DNA of 64,000 nt from Leifsonia shinshuensis (GCF_013410375.1 NZ_JACCFL010000001.1:3286001-3350000); one strand, 5' to 3'; positions 9,136-17,388 are shown, numbered from the stretch's first letter. The notes: a model not told the origin generated them from the sequence alone. Made by a program: numbers and translations.

Positions 9136-9630
9136 TCAGGAGACGACGTACCCCAGCCCCACCGCCGTCTCCAGCGTCGCGCTGGCCGCGGCGAGCGAGA
9201 CGCTCCAGGTCTGGTCGCCGACCACGCCGTCCACTGTGACGTGACCCCAGCCCTGGAAGGCCTCCACCGAGGCGCGGGTGTGCGGACCGAAGATCCCATC
9301 GATCCCGCCCGGGGTGACGCCGCCCCACTGGTCGGCGCCGTTGGTGAGGACGGTCTGGAGGCTGGACACGACCGCGCCCGTCGACCCTTCGCTCAGCACC
9401 GGCATCGGCCCGCCGTCCGGCAGGGCCGCCCAGGTGAGCGGCCCCACGATCCCGTCCGGCACGACGCCGGCGCCGCTCTGGAAGTCGACGATCGCGGCCT
9501 TCGTCGCCGGCCCGAAGATCCCGTCGACGACGATGCCGAGGTTCGGCGTGCGCCGCACCGCTCGTTGCGCGCGCTTGACGGCGTCGCCGGTGTCGCCCTC
9601 CTGCACGGTCGGCTGTCCTGGATTCGACAT
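9136..9630 (-). CDS. Protein with two peptidoglycan-binding (PG_binding_1-like) repeats
   Basis: This 164-residue protein contains two copies of a peptidoglycan-binding module: residues about 8-70 with VDGIFGPATKAAIVDFQ, and about 78-140 with IDGIFGPHTRASVEAFQ. There is no signal peptide, membrane segment or catalytic domain. GAGAGGAG lies just before the ATG. Such free-standing modules usually bind the cell wall, but the lack of an export signal leaves its location open. Confidence 0.85.
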   Translation of the reverse strand: MSNPGQPTVQEGDTGDAVKRAQRAVRRTPNLGIVVDGIFGPATKAAIVDFQSGAGVVPDGIVGPLTWAALPDGGPMPVLSEGSTGAVVSSLQTVLTNGADQWGGVTPGGIDGIFGPHTRASVEAFQGWGHVTVDGVVGDQTWSVSLAAASATLETAVGLGYVVS

Positions 9631-9815
9631 GATCGCTCCTCTCGTTCAGGCGCGCCCGGCTCCGCCCGACCGAGCGAACAGGTTCGCGCCGGGATGCTGC
9701 GAGCAGCATCCCAGACCGCCCTGTCTACGGCAAGGGCGCGCGGCCTCCGTCCCGGGTCCGGGACTCCTCCGCGTGGCCGCCGGTGTCCCGCGAACGGGGG
9801 GCATACCGTGGACGC

Positions 9816-10010
9816 ATGGCGATCAGAATCGAGCTGCGGACGGCGGACTGCCCCGTCTGCGGCAAGCGCATGAACGGCACGGTGAAGATGCTCGGCACGC
9901 CGGGCCAGGCCGGCTTCCGCACGGCCCCGCAGGATGTGCACTGCGTGTCCGGCTGCGAGCGGGCCCTCGGCGACAACCGGGAGCGGATGCTCGGGGTGTT
10001 CCAGGAGTAG
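9816..10010 (+). CDS. Small protein with paired cysteines, possible zinc ribbon
   Basis: This 64-residue protein starts MAIRIELRTADCPVCGKRM and has a CPVC pair followed later by C and C in DVHCVSGCER, a spacing that fits a zinc knuckle. The ATG at 9816 is preceded by TACCGT and six bases (GGACGC) with no ribosome-binding site, which fits a leaderless transcript and rules against the longer frame from 9783. Function is unknown. Confidence 0.6.
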   Translation: MAIRIELRTADCPVCGKRMNGTVKMLGTPGQAGFRTAPQDVHCVSGCERALGDNRERMLGVFQE

Positions 10011-10249
10011 CGGCCCCGATCGTCCTCCCCCGCCGGTGCGAGCGTCCGTTACCGTGGATGCCATCGCTCGGGATCCGCACGCTCGGGATCCGCGTGCTCG
10101 CCGCGTCGTTTCTTAGCCGCGTCGTTTCTTAGCCGAGTCTGGGAACCGGTACGTCACGATTCTTCAGCGGCGTCGGCAGTAGGAACCCTCCCCAAGGAAG
10201 TTGCTCCGGCGCCGCTTTCGCGCCCTCCGCCGCGCCGAGGGACGGGAGC
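10011..10249. repeat. Non-coding gap with two short tandem repeats
   Basis: A 15-bp unit GCTCGGGATCCGCAC is repeated about 2.3 times from 10066 to 10100. A 16-bp unit CCGCGTCGTTTCTTAG is repeated exactly twice at 10101-10132. No gene is convincing here; a 24-codon frame from about 10059 covers the repeats but has no downstream partner. Confidence 0.6.
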
Positions 10250-10609
10250 CTAGCCCTTCCGCCGCATCCAGTGCTCGCGCATGAACGTGCGCCCCCACCA
10301 GGCGCTCAGCCCGTTGCCGTCGTACTCCTCCGGATCGGCGTCGAGCACCTCGTTCCCCTGCGGTTTCGGCAGCGCGGCCGCGTCGTCGTCCGTCAGGCTG
10401 GTGTGCACGGCGCTCGGCGTGATCCGCCCCACGACGTCCGCATCCACGAAGCGCAGGCCCGCCGAGGTCTTCACGGCGAGGCCGTCGAACAGGTCGATCG
10501 TGCTGTCCTGCAGCACATGCTCCACCCTCCCGATCTCAGCGCCGTCGGCGGTGAAGACCGGAGTGCCCTTCTGGAGGGCGGTGTAGGCGATGGGGGTGTC
10601 GTCGGTCAC
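10250..10609 (-). CDS. PRC-barrel-like small protein
   Basis: This 119-residue protein has the pattern LQKGTPVFTADGAEIGRVEH followed by GLAVKTSAGLRFVDADVVGRI, which fits a PRC-barrel/DUF2171-like beta fold. The C-terminus is hydrophilic and ends in a basic segment. GTG at 10609 is preferred because TACAGT lies six bases upstream, matching the leaderless pattern. The longer frame from 10651 would overlap the neighbouring gene. Role unknown; relatives are often linked to envelope or RNA-processing factors. Confidence 0.65.
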   Translation of the reverse strand: MTDDTPIAYTALQKGTPVFTADGAEIGRVEHVLQDSTIDLFDGLAVKTSAGLRFVDADVVGRITPSAVHTSLTDDDAAALPKPQGNEVLDADPEEYDGNGLSAWWGRTFMREHWMRRKG

Positions 10610-10613
10610 GGGG

Positions 10614-10901
10614 TCACTGTACGCCGCGGGATCGGGCGAGAGGTGCGACACGCAGTGGGCGAGCCGCCGCGCGGCGGAGGGCGTTCCGGCGTGAGGTCAT
10701 CACGGACGCGATCGACAGCCACGACAGGATCCCCACAATGGACAGCGCGGAACCGATGGAGAGCACGGAGGCGAAGGATCCGATCGACCCGATCGACAGC
10801 GCCGAGCCGACACTGCCGATCGACAGCACCGAGTTCTTCGAGCCGATCGACAGGACGGACCCGCTCGAACGGATCGACAAGACCGACGGGTCCGAATCCA
10901 T
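10614..10901 (-). CDS. Low-complexity SVLSIGS-repeat protein
   Basis: This 95-residue protein is built largely of near-heptads: SVLSIRS, SVLSIGS, SVLSIGS, SALSIGS, SVLSIGS, SALSIVG. A more hydrophobic stretch (GILSWLSIASV) and a basic tail (RRNALRRAAARPLR) follow. ATG at 10901 is chosen because GAGGGG lies eight bases upstream. The regular Ser/small/hydrophobic alternation suggests a small beta-solenoid or membrane-associated stack, with a basic cytoplasmic end. The complementary strand encodes an acidic IDS/EPID-like frame that is only a mirror of these repeats. I do not know its function. Confidence 0.6.
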   Translation of the reverse strand: MDSDPSVLSIRSSGSVLSIGSKNSVLSIGSVGSALSIGSIGSFASVLSIGSALSIVGILSWLSIASVMTSRRNALRRAAARPLRVAPLARSRGVQ

Positions 10902-10968
10902 GGCAACCACCCCTCAGAGAACCGGCGAGCGCAAGGCTACGCCCCCACGGCGGCGAGGTGCACGGGAT

Positions 10969-11127
10969 TCAGGGGCGCAGCCCGCGCAGGGAGATAGCAA
11001 CGACCTGGTCGGGCTGCCCCAGTTGCGGGTAGTAGTCGGCGAGCCCGATGCCGCTGAGCATCCGAAGCACGTCGTTTGCGAAACTGTCGGTCAGAATCTC
11101 GCCGTAGGCTGCGCATCGGCGCTCAGC
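10969..11127 (-). pseudogene. C-terminal remnant of an unidentified gene
   Basis: Just downstream of the SIR2-like gene, a 52-codon open stretch reads as natural protein (for example YGEILTDSFANDVLRML and PDQVVAISLRGLRP) and ends at TGA at 10969. It has no start codon or ribosome-binding site and overlaps the SIR2 stop in another frame. It looks like the tail of a gene truncated when the accessory region was assembled. The parent family is not recognised. Confidence 0.4.
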
Positions 11128-12526
11128 TCAGAGGGATGTGAGCGAGAACTGTCAGATCCCACGGACCAATTCTCAGGGCCTCAGCGCCGACCGCAGACGA
11201 ACGACCATATGCAGATCGAATCATCGGCCTATGTCCAGCGGCTAGGTAGCTTCGCAACCGACCCACCGTCATGAACTGCTCGAGCGAATATCGCCCGCGG
11301 GGCTGGATCTGAAGCGACATCTCGATCGGTGGCATTTCTGACCGGTTGATGCCGTTGTTGTCCAAGTCGGCGACTTGAAGCTCGCCCTCGTGGGCATCGA
11401 CGAGAGTGAAGAGAGTCGGCGTCGCGTTCAATCCCTTTCCAACCGGGAAGGCGACCAAGACGTTCTCTAGGTCCCCGCCCTGAAGTTCCATTCTTAGTCC
11501 GGCTGCGGCGTCTCCAACGCGGTGGGCCACGTACGCCGGCAGACAACTGGGGCCTGACCAGGAGAGCGGGTTACTACCGTTGAGTCGCGACGCCCTGCTA
11601 ATCAGGGACATTCGGTCATCCGGCTCACCCGGCCCGACGTCTACTACTTCTACTGCTGCGCTTGGCGGTATTGGCACTAGCAACTGAGTGCCGACCTGGT
11701 CTGTCTTGGGCATCGAGTAACCCATCAGGGTGAGTCGCCCGGCGCTCTGGAGTGCTTGAAAAGCCGAGCGCCACAATGTGTGCGTGAGATATGGCGAGTA
11801 GTACTCGTTCTTGATGCTGACCGGAGGGATCAGAAACCGATCTAGTGTTCGTGTCCCTCCAAAGTCCGTGGCCTCTTCGATGAGGGACTGCGCCCCAAAC
11901 AATCCGCGTTCCCTCGTTCGGGTCAGGGTCGAGCCCGTAGGGTCACCGGCAGACCAATACCAGTTCAGAGAGCCGTGCAATTTCATCAGCGTAAATGACC
12001 CCGCCACCGGAACGGCTTCGTCTGCCCTCATCAACGCAGGCGGGCCCGGAGGCGCCGGTGTGACGACTTGGTCGGCGAAGACCATCGCGGACCTGCCCCG
12101 TTCGATCGCCACCATCTGGGCTTGATTCACCGCCCGCTCGACGAGCGTGTCGTAGTTGAATGTGATTACGACAGCCCGCTCAGCGTGCCACAGTCCAACC
12201 AACTGAATCAACCACTCAGGACACGCTTCGGAAGTCGCCTGGGCGACGCGCTCGTCCAGGACAGACGCAATCTCAGCGATCACGCGTTCGGCGTCAGCGC
12301 GGCGTCTGCTTACGTCCCACCCTTGAAGAAACGGAAGCTCGGCGACGCGCAAACTGAGCCAATCCTCGAACGTCATGTCGGGGCTGAGGTCTTCGAGGAT
12401 CAGCCCACGTAAGCGCGACTTGACCGTTGCGCCTAACTCGTCCGTCAAAGGCATCGCAGCGCTCACCGCGCGCGAAAAGCCTGCGCCGAGCACGTAAACG
12501 GGGCGTGGGCGCTGCGCAACCGTCAT
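11123..12526 (-). CDS. SIR2-like protein, candidate NAD-consuming defence effector
   Basis: This 467-residue protein has the SIR2-type NAD-binding signature YVLGAGFSRA (residues 11-20), an FNYD motif at 123-126, a KLHGSLNW motif at 182-189 with H184 in the catalytic-histidine position, and GYSMPKTD near 269. These are hallmarks of the bacterial SIR2_2-type proteins that degrade NAD in several anti-phage systems. Residues about 310-467 form an additional domain I do not recognise. The ATG at 12526 is preceded by TAGGTT and six bases, a leaderless arrangement. It lies in an accessory region near tRNA-Pro and is divergent from a disrupted membrane protein. Defence activity is inference from the family and context. 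Confidence 0.75.
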   Translation of the reverse strand: MTVAQRPRPVYVLGAGFSRAVSAAMPLTDELGATVKSRLRGLILEDLSPDMTFEDWLSLRVAELPFLQGWDVSRRRADAERVIAEIASVLDERVAQATSEACPEWLIQLVGLWHAERAVVITFNYDTLVERAVNQAQMVAIERGRSAMVFADQVVTPAPPGPPALMRADEAVPVAGSFTLMKLHGSLNWYWSAGDPTGSTLTRTRERGLFGAQSLIEEATDFGGTRTLDRFLIPPVSIKNEYYSPYLTHTLWRSAFQALQSAGRLTLMGYSMPKTDQVGTQLLVPIPPSAAVEVVDVGPGEPDDRMSLISRASRLNGSNPLSWSGPSCLPAYVAHRVGDAAAGLRMELQGGDLENVLVAFPVGKGLNATPTLFTLVDAHEGELQVADLDNNGINRSEMPPIEMSLQIQPRGRYSLEQFMTVGRLRSYLAAGHRPMIRSAYGRSSAVGAEALRIGPWDLTVLAHIPLS

Positions 12527-12795
12527 GAGCCCAACCTAGTGCGCCCCGCCCGCTCCCCAAGACGCCGCGCTCGCCGAGCGAGTCATAGCTCTCCAAGCGC
12601 TCTAATCAGAAAGGCCGATCATTACTCCCAGCCGGCGTGCGGCGCGGCAGAGCGTTGGGTTATCGCCATGAGCGACACCGCAGGGCGCCTCTTCCGGCTG
12701 CACACACATCTATAGCTCATCGTCTTAGGTTTCTATTTTACGGATCGCCCGCATCTATAGCCCAGTACCTGCGCACTAGATGAAATAACAGACGC
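12527..12795. promoter_or_regulatory. Divergent intergenic region with repeated CATCTATAGC
   Basis: This gap separates the SIR2-like gene from the divergent membrane-protein gene. CATCTATAGC occurs at 12707-12716 and again at 12752-12761, 45 bases apart. The right half is more AT-rich than the surroundings (TTTCTATTTTACGG). The SIR2 promoter element TAGGTT is at 12533-12538. Confidence 0.4.
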
Positions 12796-13862
12796 ATGGG
12801 TCCAAGAACTGTGAAAAGGGAGTCCACGCGGGATCAGCATCGCGATGTACAGACGCTGGAGCAGCTTCGTGAAGACCTGAAACGAACCCGGGCCAAGCTC
12901 TCCAAAAACAACGGGCTGTTGGACCAGCTTGTACTTCAGACCCGCCCTCGGCCAGCACGTAGACGGCTGCTAGTGCCTGCATTCGGATTCATCGTGAGCC
13001 TGGTGACACTCGTCGCGGGTGCGGTCTGTCTGGGAATTTACAACGAGCGCGACTTCCAGCCGCCTGCAGCAACGACCACCACGAACAAGGGCGCGAAGAT
13101 CGCGGGCATCCCCGCCTCTCAAATAACCGTTACATCCTCGAGCCACAAACGACTCAACGCTGACCTCGTCACCGAAGCGCACATAACTTCGACGCGAGAG
13201 CAGGCGTACGCGCTGGAACTCAGGAAGCAGATGGATCAACCACTGCTTGACTGCGAGCCTGAAAGCGCGGACTGTCCCGCCGAACTACTTCTTTGTTTCG
13301 ATTTCAACGCTCCGGTGAAGTCTGTGACCATCTCGCTGGATTTTGGATTGCAAGTTTCCCCAGCACACGTGTACTTTTACGGCCCATCTGGAGCGGCGGT
13401 TGAACTAGATGACTCCCATGGCAAACCGGCATCTGACCAGCTGACGCGACTCCCGAAGCCCGAGGGGTCCGACTTTCGGATCATGGTCCATGTCAAGCAG
13501 CTACTGTCAATGAGTTGGCCATCGGATACTGGCTTTACCCGCCCTCTCATTCGCGTGGGCGTCACGCCTAGCGCCCCGAATACCGCCTCATCTGGTCCCT
13601 ACTTCGCGCTTCGGCTACCCCTGGTTCGCACGCTTCAATCGAACACGTCGATGGTCGTCGAGCATCCCGAAGCTGGAGAGCCTCGGTTACTGCACCCTGT
13701 GACCGGATTCCGGCAGAAGCGAGAAATCATCGACGAGACGGGTCAGGCACAGCTCAGTTCGGGAGTTGCGCCGGATCTCGCCTCAACTGTGCCACCCTCC
13801 CGATTTGGCGATGACTTCTCGCCGGCGATCCTCTATACGGATCAGGTGAGTATTTGGAGTCG
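12796..13862 (+). pseudogene. Membrane protein gene, 5' part, disrupted by IS21-family insertion
   Basis: The first 355 or so residues of a membrane protein are intact. An N-terminal charged helix (TLEQLREDLKRTRAKLSKNN) suits a short coiled coil. One membrane segment follows (LLVPAFGFIVSLVTLVAGAV, residues about 58-77), then a large, probably external, beta-rich domain. The frame now ends in RERH at a TGA at 13873 that belongs to the left end of the insertion element. A fragment in the corresponding position beyond the element (16429-16575) carries a second membrane helix. The parent family is not recognised. Confidence 0.65.
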
Positions 13863-13971
13863 TGAGCGCCACTGATTATTGCGGTTGAGCGCCAGTCGAT
13901 ATTCACTCTCGGGGCCACTGGTATTGCCGGTGAGCGCCACCCCCGCGGGCGCGACGCTCACCGGCCCGGTT

Positions 13972-14721
13972 TCAGCCGGCCGCGGCGGCGGTCTGCTCGC
14001 GCATGTTGACGTCGCCGGTCTCGATCCAGAGGGTGTTGTGGACGATGCGGTCCATGATCGCGTCGGCATGGACCCCGCCGCCGAGGCGCTGGTGCCAGTC
14101 CTTCTTCGCGTATTGGGTGCAGAACACCGTCGAGGTCGCGTCGTAACGCCTCTCGAGGAGCTCGAGCAGCATGGACCGGACGTCGTCGGTGGGCGGGTCG
14201 AGCAACCACTCGTCGATCACCAGCAGCGTGAACGTGGAGTACTTCCGCAGCCACTTCTCCCTGCCCGCGGGGCGGTCTTTCGCGGCGGCCCAGGTCTCTT
14301 CGAGGTCGGGCATGCGGATGTAGTGCGCCCGGTAGCGGTGCTGACACGCCTGTTTCGCCAACGCGGACCCGAGGTAGGACTTCCCGGAGCCGGTGAAGCC
14401 TTGGAACACGACGTTCATGTGCCGGGTGATGAACTGACAGGTCCCGAGCTGCGCGATCACACCCCGGTCCAGGCCGCGCTGTTCGAGCAGATCGACGCGG
14501 CGCAGGTCCGCGTTCGGGTATCGCAGCCCCGCCCGCCGGATCAGCCCCTCGACCTTCGAGTGGGTGAACGCGGCGTGGGCGTCGTCGACGGCGAGCTTGA
14601 TGCGCTCTTCGAACACCAACCCCATGGTGAGGGTGTCGTCCTGGACGTCGAACGCGTCGATCAGGGCGGGGACGCCCATCTCCCGCAGCTTCCGCTTCGT
14701 CTCCGCATCGAGCCGGCTCAT
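13972..14721 (-). CDS. istB: IS21-family helper ATPase IstB
   Basis: This 249-residue AAA-type ATPase assists the IstA transposase in target selection. The P-loop reads FQGFTGSGKSYLGSALA near residue 88, and the Walker B-like segment is LLVIDEWLLD. The start at 14721 (MSRLDAETKRKL) is set by the ATGA overlap with istA. The frame is intact, so the element could still be functional. Confidence 0.9.
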   Translation of the reverse strand: MSRLDAETKRKLREMGVPALIDAFDVQDDTLTMGLVFEERIKLAVDDAHAAFTHSKVEGLIRRAGLRYPNADLRRVDLLEQRGLDRGVIAQLGTCQFITRHMNVVFQGFTGSGKSYLGSALAKQACQHRYRAHYIRMPDLEETWAAAKDRPAGREKWLRKYSTFTLLVIDEWLLDPPTDDVRSMLLELLERRYDATSTVFCTQYAKKDWHQRLGGGVHADAIMDRIVHNTLWIETGDVNMREQTAAAAG

Positions 14722-16283
14722 CGGGTGCCTCCCGCGTAGTAGTCGGCGCCGCGGACATACCCGGCCGGTTCCTCCCAAGCACTCGGTTCGAACCTTGGCT
14801 GTCGCCTGCCGGTCTGCTCCTGGTTCGACTCCAGGATCGGTCGCAGATGCGCATACCGCGGCGACCTCACCCGCGACTGCAGCGCGATGCCGGCCGCCGC
14901 CTCGACCCGTGCCGCGGAGTAGCGTCTCGTCATCCGCAGCACTGCCAGCGCAGCGTCCAGGCCCTGCTCATCGACGGGCACGGACTCGAAGATGCGGTTC
15001 ACGATCGTGGTGGTGTTCTCCCCGATCCTCGCCGCCCATTCCCGCGCCCGTTGAGGGTCCATCTGCTGGTAGCGGGGCCCGTCGGGCAGGTCGCTGTCAT
15101 GCGTCCGGTACTCGTTGATCACCCCCGCGGGGGCGAGGAGGTGACTGGTGAGCCGCTGGTCCCCGGCGAACACCTCCAGGGTGCTGTCCGTGATCCGCAG
15201 GTCGACGGACCGGCCGATGTGCTCGTAGGGGACGGAGTAGAAGTTCCGCTCGAACACCACGTGCCCGTTCTTCTGGACCTTGCGTCCATAGCGCCACTGG
15301 GAGATCTCGAACGGAACCGCCGGCAGCGGCCTCAGCAGCGGCTTCTCCTCCGCCTCGAACACGGAAAGCCTCGATCCGGCGCGCTTCTGGAACGGCTCGG
15401 CGTTGTAAGCGGTGACCCGCTCATGGATCGCGACGCGCAGTTCCGACAGCGTCGCGAAAGCCCTGTTGCGCAGCGTCGCGATCACCGAGGTGGCGACGTT
15501 CCCGACGGTGCCCTCGACGCTCGCCTTGTCTTTCGGCTTCGCGAGCCGGCCCGGCAGCACCGCCGCGGAGTAGTGCGCGGCGAGCTCCCGATACGCGTCG
15601 TTGAGCACGACCTCGCCCTCAGCGGGGTGCTTGATCACTCCCGTCTTCAGGTTGTCAGGGACGATCCGCGGGACGCTGCCCCCGAACCAGTCGAACATCG
15701 CCGCGTTCGCGCGCAACCAGGTGTCCTGCTTCATATCCAGGGCCGGCTCGACGAACGAATACCTCGAGAACGGCAGCGTCGCGACGAACAAGTACACCCT
15801 CGTCTGCTGCCCGGTGACCGGATCGGTCAGCTGCATCGTCTTCCCGGACCAGTCGACCTCGACCGTCTGCCCCGCCTTGTGTCCAACCCGCGACGACGCG
15901 CCGATCACCAGCACGTGACGCTGATACGACTTGCAGAATCGGTCGTACCCCATCGCCGTCTCCCCCTTGCTCCGGCAAGCGTCGACGTACTCACCATGCA
16001 GCAGCTTCAACGTCACCCCGACCCGGGCGAGCTCCCGATGCACCCGGTCCCAGTCCGGCTGCGCGTGAACACTCTCGTAATCACCACGCCCTGGGAACAG
16101 CCGCGCATACACGTCCGCTTCCTCGAGCTCGACGATGTCGTCCCAGCCGATGCCCTCCCGGTCAGCGGCGTCGAGCACCGCCGTCACCGAGTGCCTGGAC
16201 ATGCCCTGCGCCGCGATCTGCCGACCCGTGAGCCCCTCCGCGCGAAGCCTCAGCACCAGCTTCGCCTTGATCCTGCGTACCAT
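14718..16283 (-). CDS. istA: IS21-family transposase IstA
   Basis: This 521-residue transposase begins MVRRIKAKLVLRLRAEG with a helix-turn-helix (GLTGRQIAAQGMSRHSVTAVL, read over residues 17-37). It continues into an RNase H-like core with a D in VEVDWSGKTM, a D in RIVPDNLKTGV and an E in KPKDKASVEGTVG. The start at 16283 has AGAAGGAG upstream. The gene is complete and overlaps istB by four bases. Confidence 0.9.
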   Translation of the reverse strand: MVRRIKAKLVLRLRAEGLTGRQIAAQGMSRHSVTAVLDAADREGIGWDDIVELEEADVYARLFPGRGDYESVHAQPDWDRVHRELARVGVTLKLLHGEYVDACRSKGETAMGYDRFCKSYQRHVLVIGASSRVGHKAGQTVEVDWSGKTMQLTDPVTGQQTRVYLFVATLPFSRYSFVEPALDMKQDTWLRANAAMFDWFGGSVPRIVPDNLKTGVIKHPAEGEVVLNDAYRELAAHYSAAVLPGRLAKPKDKASVEGTVGNVATSVIATLRNRAFATLSELRVAIHERVTAYNAEPFQKRAGSRLSVFEAEEKPLLRPLPAVPFEISQWRYGRKVQKNGHVVFERNFYSVPYEHIGRSVDLRITDSTLEVFAGDQRLTSHLLAPAGVINEYRTHDSDLPDGPRYQQMDPQRAREWAARIGENTTTIVNRIFESVPVDEQGLDAALAVLRMTRRYSAARVEAAAGIALQSRVRSPRYAHLRPILESNQEQTGRRQPRFEPSAWEEPAGYVRGADYYAGGTR

Positions 16284-16428
16284 CCGAACTACTCCTTCTG
16301 CCGTGTGATCAGCCACGCGGCAGAAGGAGCCTAGAAAGACGGCGCCGAACCCCAATATCCGGTGGCGCTCAACAACGCGATCGCGTCCACGAGCAAGTCG
16401 CGCTCAACCCCAATACTCGTGGCGCTCA

Positions 16429-16575
16429 GAGAAGCGAATATTCAATCAGGCAGCCATAGTCGCAAATAACAAGGTGCGAAACGTCTTGCTCGCTCTCTCA
16501 TCTGCACTCGTCGCCCTCGGAGTCTCCTTGTTACTCAGCTCGATCGCCGGATTTCGAAAGGCAAGGCGCGGGTGA
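16429..16575 (+). pseudogene. Membrane protein gene, 3' fragment beyond the IS
   Basis: Immediately after the right IS end, 48 codons in one frame encode a polar lead-in, a membrane helix (VRNVLLALSSALVALGVSLL) and a basic end (FRKARRG) before TGA. This fits the missing C-terminus of the gene starting at 12796, giving an original protein with a helix at each end. Whether the two parts join exactly in frame cannot be settled, since no target duplication is visible. Confidence 0.5.
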
Positions 16576-16723
16576 TCCAGGACGACGGCACACACGACAA
16601 CGCTTCTCCACCCCCCTCACCAGGCTGCGCCCCACCCGCTCCCCCAGACGCCGGCCCTCGCTGCGCTCGGGTCGGCGCCCGGGGCCCCTCGCGGGCGGGG
16701 ACCCCAGTAGTCAGCAGCGAGTT

Positions 16724-16783
16724 CTGAAAAAGCCGGAGGGCACGTGGTCGCGTTGCGACCTTCGTGCCCTCCGGCTTTTTCAG
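16724..16783. terminator. Rho-independent terminator, repeat copy 1
   Basis: Arms CTGAAAAAGCCGGAGGGCAC... and their complement (16724-16744 and 16763-16783, 21 bases each) form a long GC-rich hairpin flanked by A and T runs in either direction. It is the duplicate of the terminator behind the intact tRNA-Pro. Confidence 0.8.
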
Positions 16784-16787
16784 AACG

Positions 16788-16846
<59 letters not shown>

Positions 16847-16996
16847 GGGGATCACGCCGTGGTCAGATTCAATGGCCAGGTTGTAGGAAGAAACGGCTTT
16901 CCGTTACCGTCTAACACCAGCATTAAGGATGCACCTGATCTCGCCCATATCCCATTGGATGAGTGGCTGAAGTGGCAGGAGTGGCACACCAAGTGA
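16847..16996 (+). pseudogene. Beheaded gene end, possibly a polymorphic-toxin C-terminus
   Basis: Starting exactly at the repeat boundary, 49 codons read as natural protein: GDHAVVRFNGQVVGRNG, then PDLAHIPLDEWLKWQEWHTK and TGA. There is no start codon; the upstream part was lost at the junction. The TGA overlaps the GTG of the next gene (GTGA at 16993-16996), so the two were translationally coupled. A toxin tail followed by an immunity gene would look like this, but the family assignment is a guess. Confidence 0.45.
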
Positions 16997-17364
16997 GCTC
17001 AAACGTTCAATACCCCCAAATGCGGGCAGAAGTCGTTCACGCCTTGGCTGCGCTTTCCGACACGGAATACCAGAATCAGGTTTGGGGCCATGTACAGAAT
17101 TCCGGGGCGTACGACGACTTTTCCGCAGCAGTGCACACCCTGTACGACGATGACCTTCACCTTCCAAACGCTGAGAACTCTATTGGATTCGTACTTGTAT
17201 CAGGTATCGAAGTTGATCGCCTGAAACTTCTGGACAGATACCTTGGGCCGATCATCGATCAGCTGAAGGACTCACCCGATTCGGCTTATCTGGCGCACCC
17301 GAACTGGCCGCAGGTTGTTGGTGCAGCGCAGCTAGCGCTTTCGGCCATGATCCTAAACAACTGA
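16993..17364 (+). CDS. SCO4402-like small protein, possible immunity protein
   Basis: This 123-residue protein begins VSSNVQYPQMRAEVVHALAAL. The GTG at 16993 is chosen because it overlaps the stop of the preceding coding remnant. Segments such as QNQVWGHVQ, YDDFSAAVHTLYDD and SAYLAHPNWPQVVGAAQ recall the SCO4402 family of small actinobacterial proteins; this recognition is from memory. Being directly coupled to a truncated coding end suggests it protected against the lost product. That role is inference. Confidence 0.55.
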   Translation: MSSNVQYPQMRAEVVHALAALSDTEYQNQVWGHVQNSGAYDDFSAAVHTLYDDDLHLPNAENSIGFVLVSGIEVDRLKLLDRYLGPIIDQLKDSPDSAYLAHPNWPQVVGAAQLALSAMILNN

Positions 17365-17388
17365 AGTGTCGATCAACTGGCGCAAAGC

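Larger units (their letters stand above)
13863..16428 (-). mobile_element. IS21-family insertion sequence
   Basis: The element begins TGAGCGCCAC at 13863 and ends with the inverse GTGGCGCTCA at 16419-16428, giving TG...CA termini. It carries istA and istB on the minus strand with an ATGA overlap. Extra subterminal copies of the GAGCGCC motif occur at both ends, as expected for repeated transposase sites in this family. I do not see a clear target duplication: the left flank ends GGAGTCG and the right begins GAGAAGC. It splits a membrane-protein gene. Confidence 0.85.

Noticed and set aside
10059-10132. A 24-codon frame considered as a leader peptide
   Set aside because: No plus-strand gene follows it and the frame consists mainly of the tandem repeats.
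10900-11130. A third copy of the tRNA-Pro 3' end marking the left edge of the island
   Set aside because: I looked for the T-arm and anticodon-arm sequences here and found no match.
10738-11274. Plus-strand frame with IDSAEP-like repeats
   Set aside because: Its repeats mirror the SVLSIGS gene on the other strand, it lacks a ribosome-binding site and its end runs antisense into the SIR2-like gene.
13850-16440. Target-site duplication of the IS21-family element
   Set aside because: Flanks GGAGTCG and GAGAAGC share at most GAG, and removing that would not restore the frame; I cannot support a duplication.
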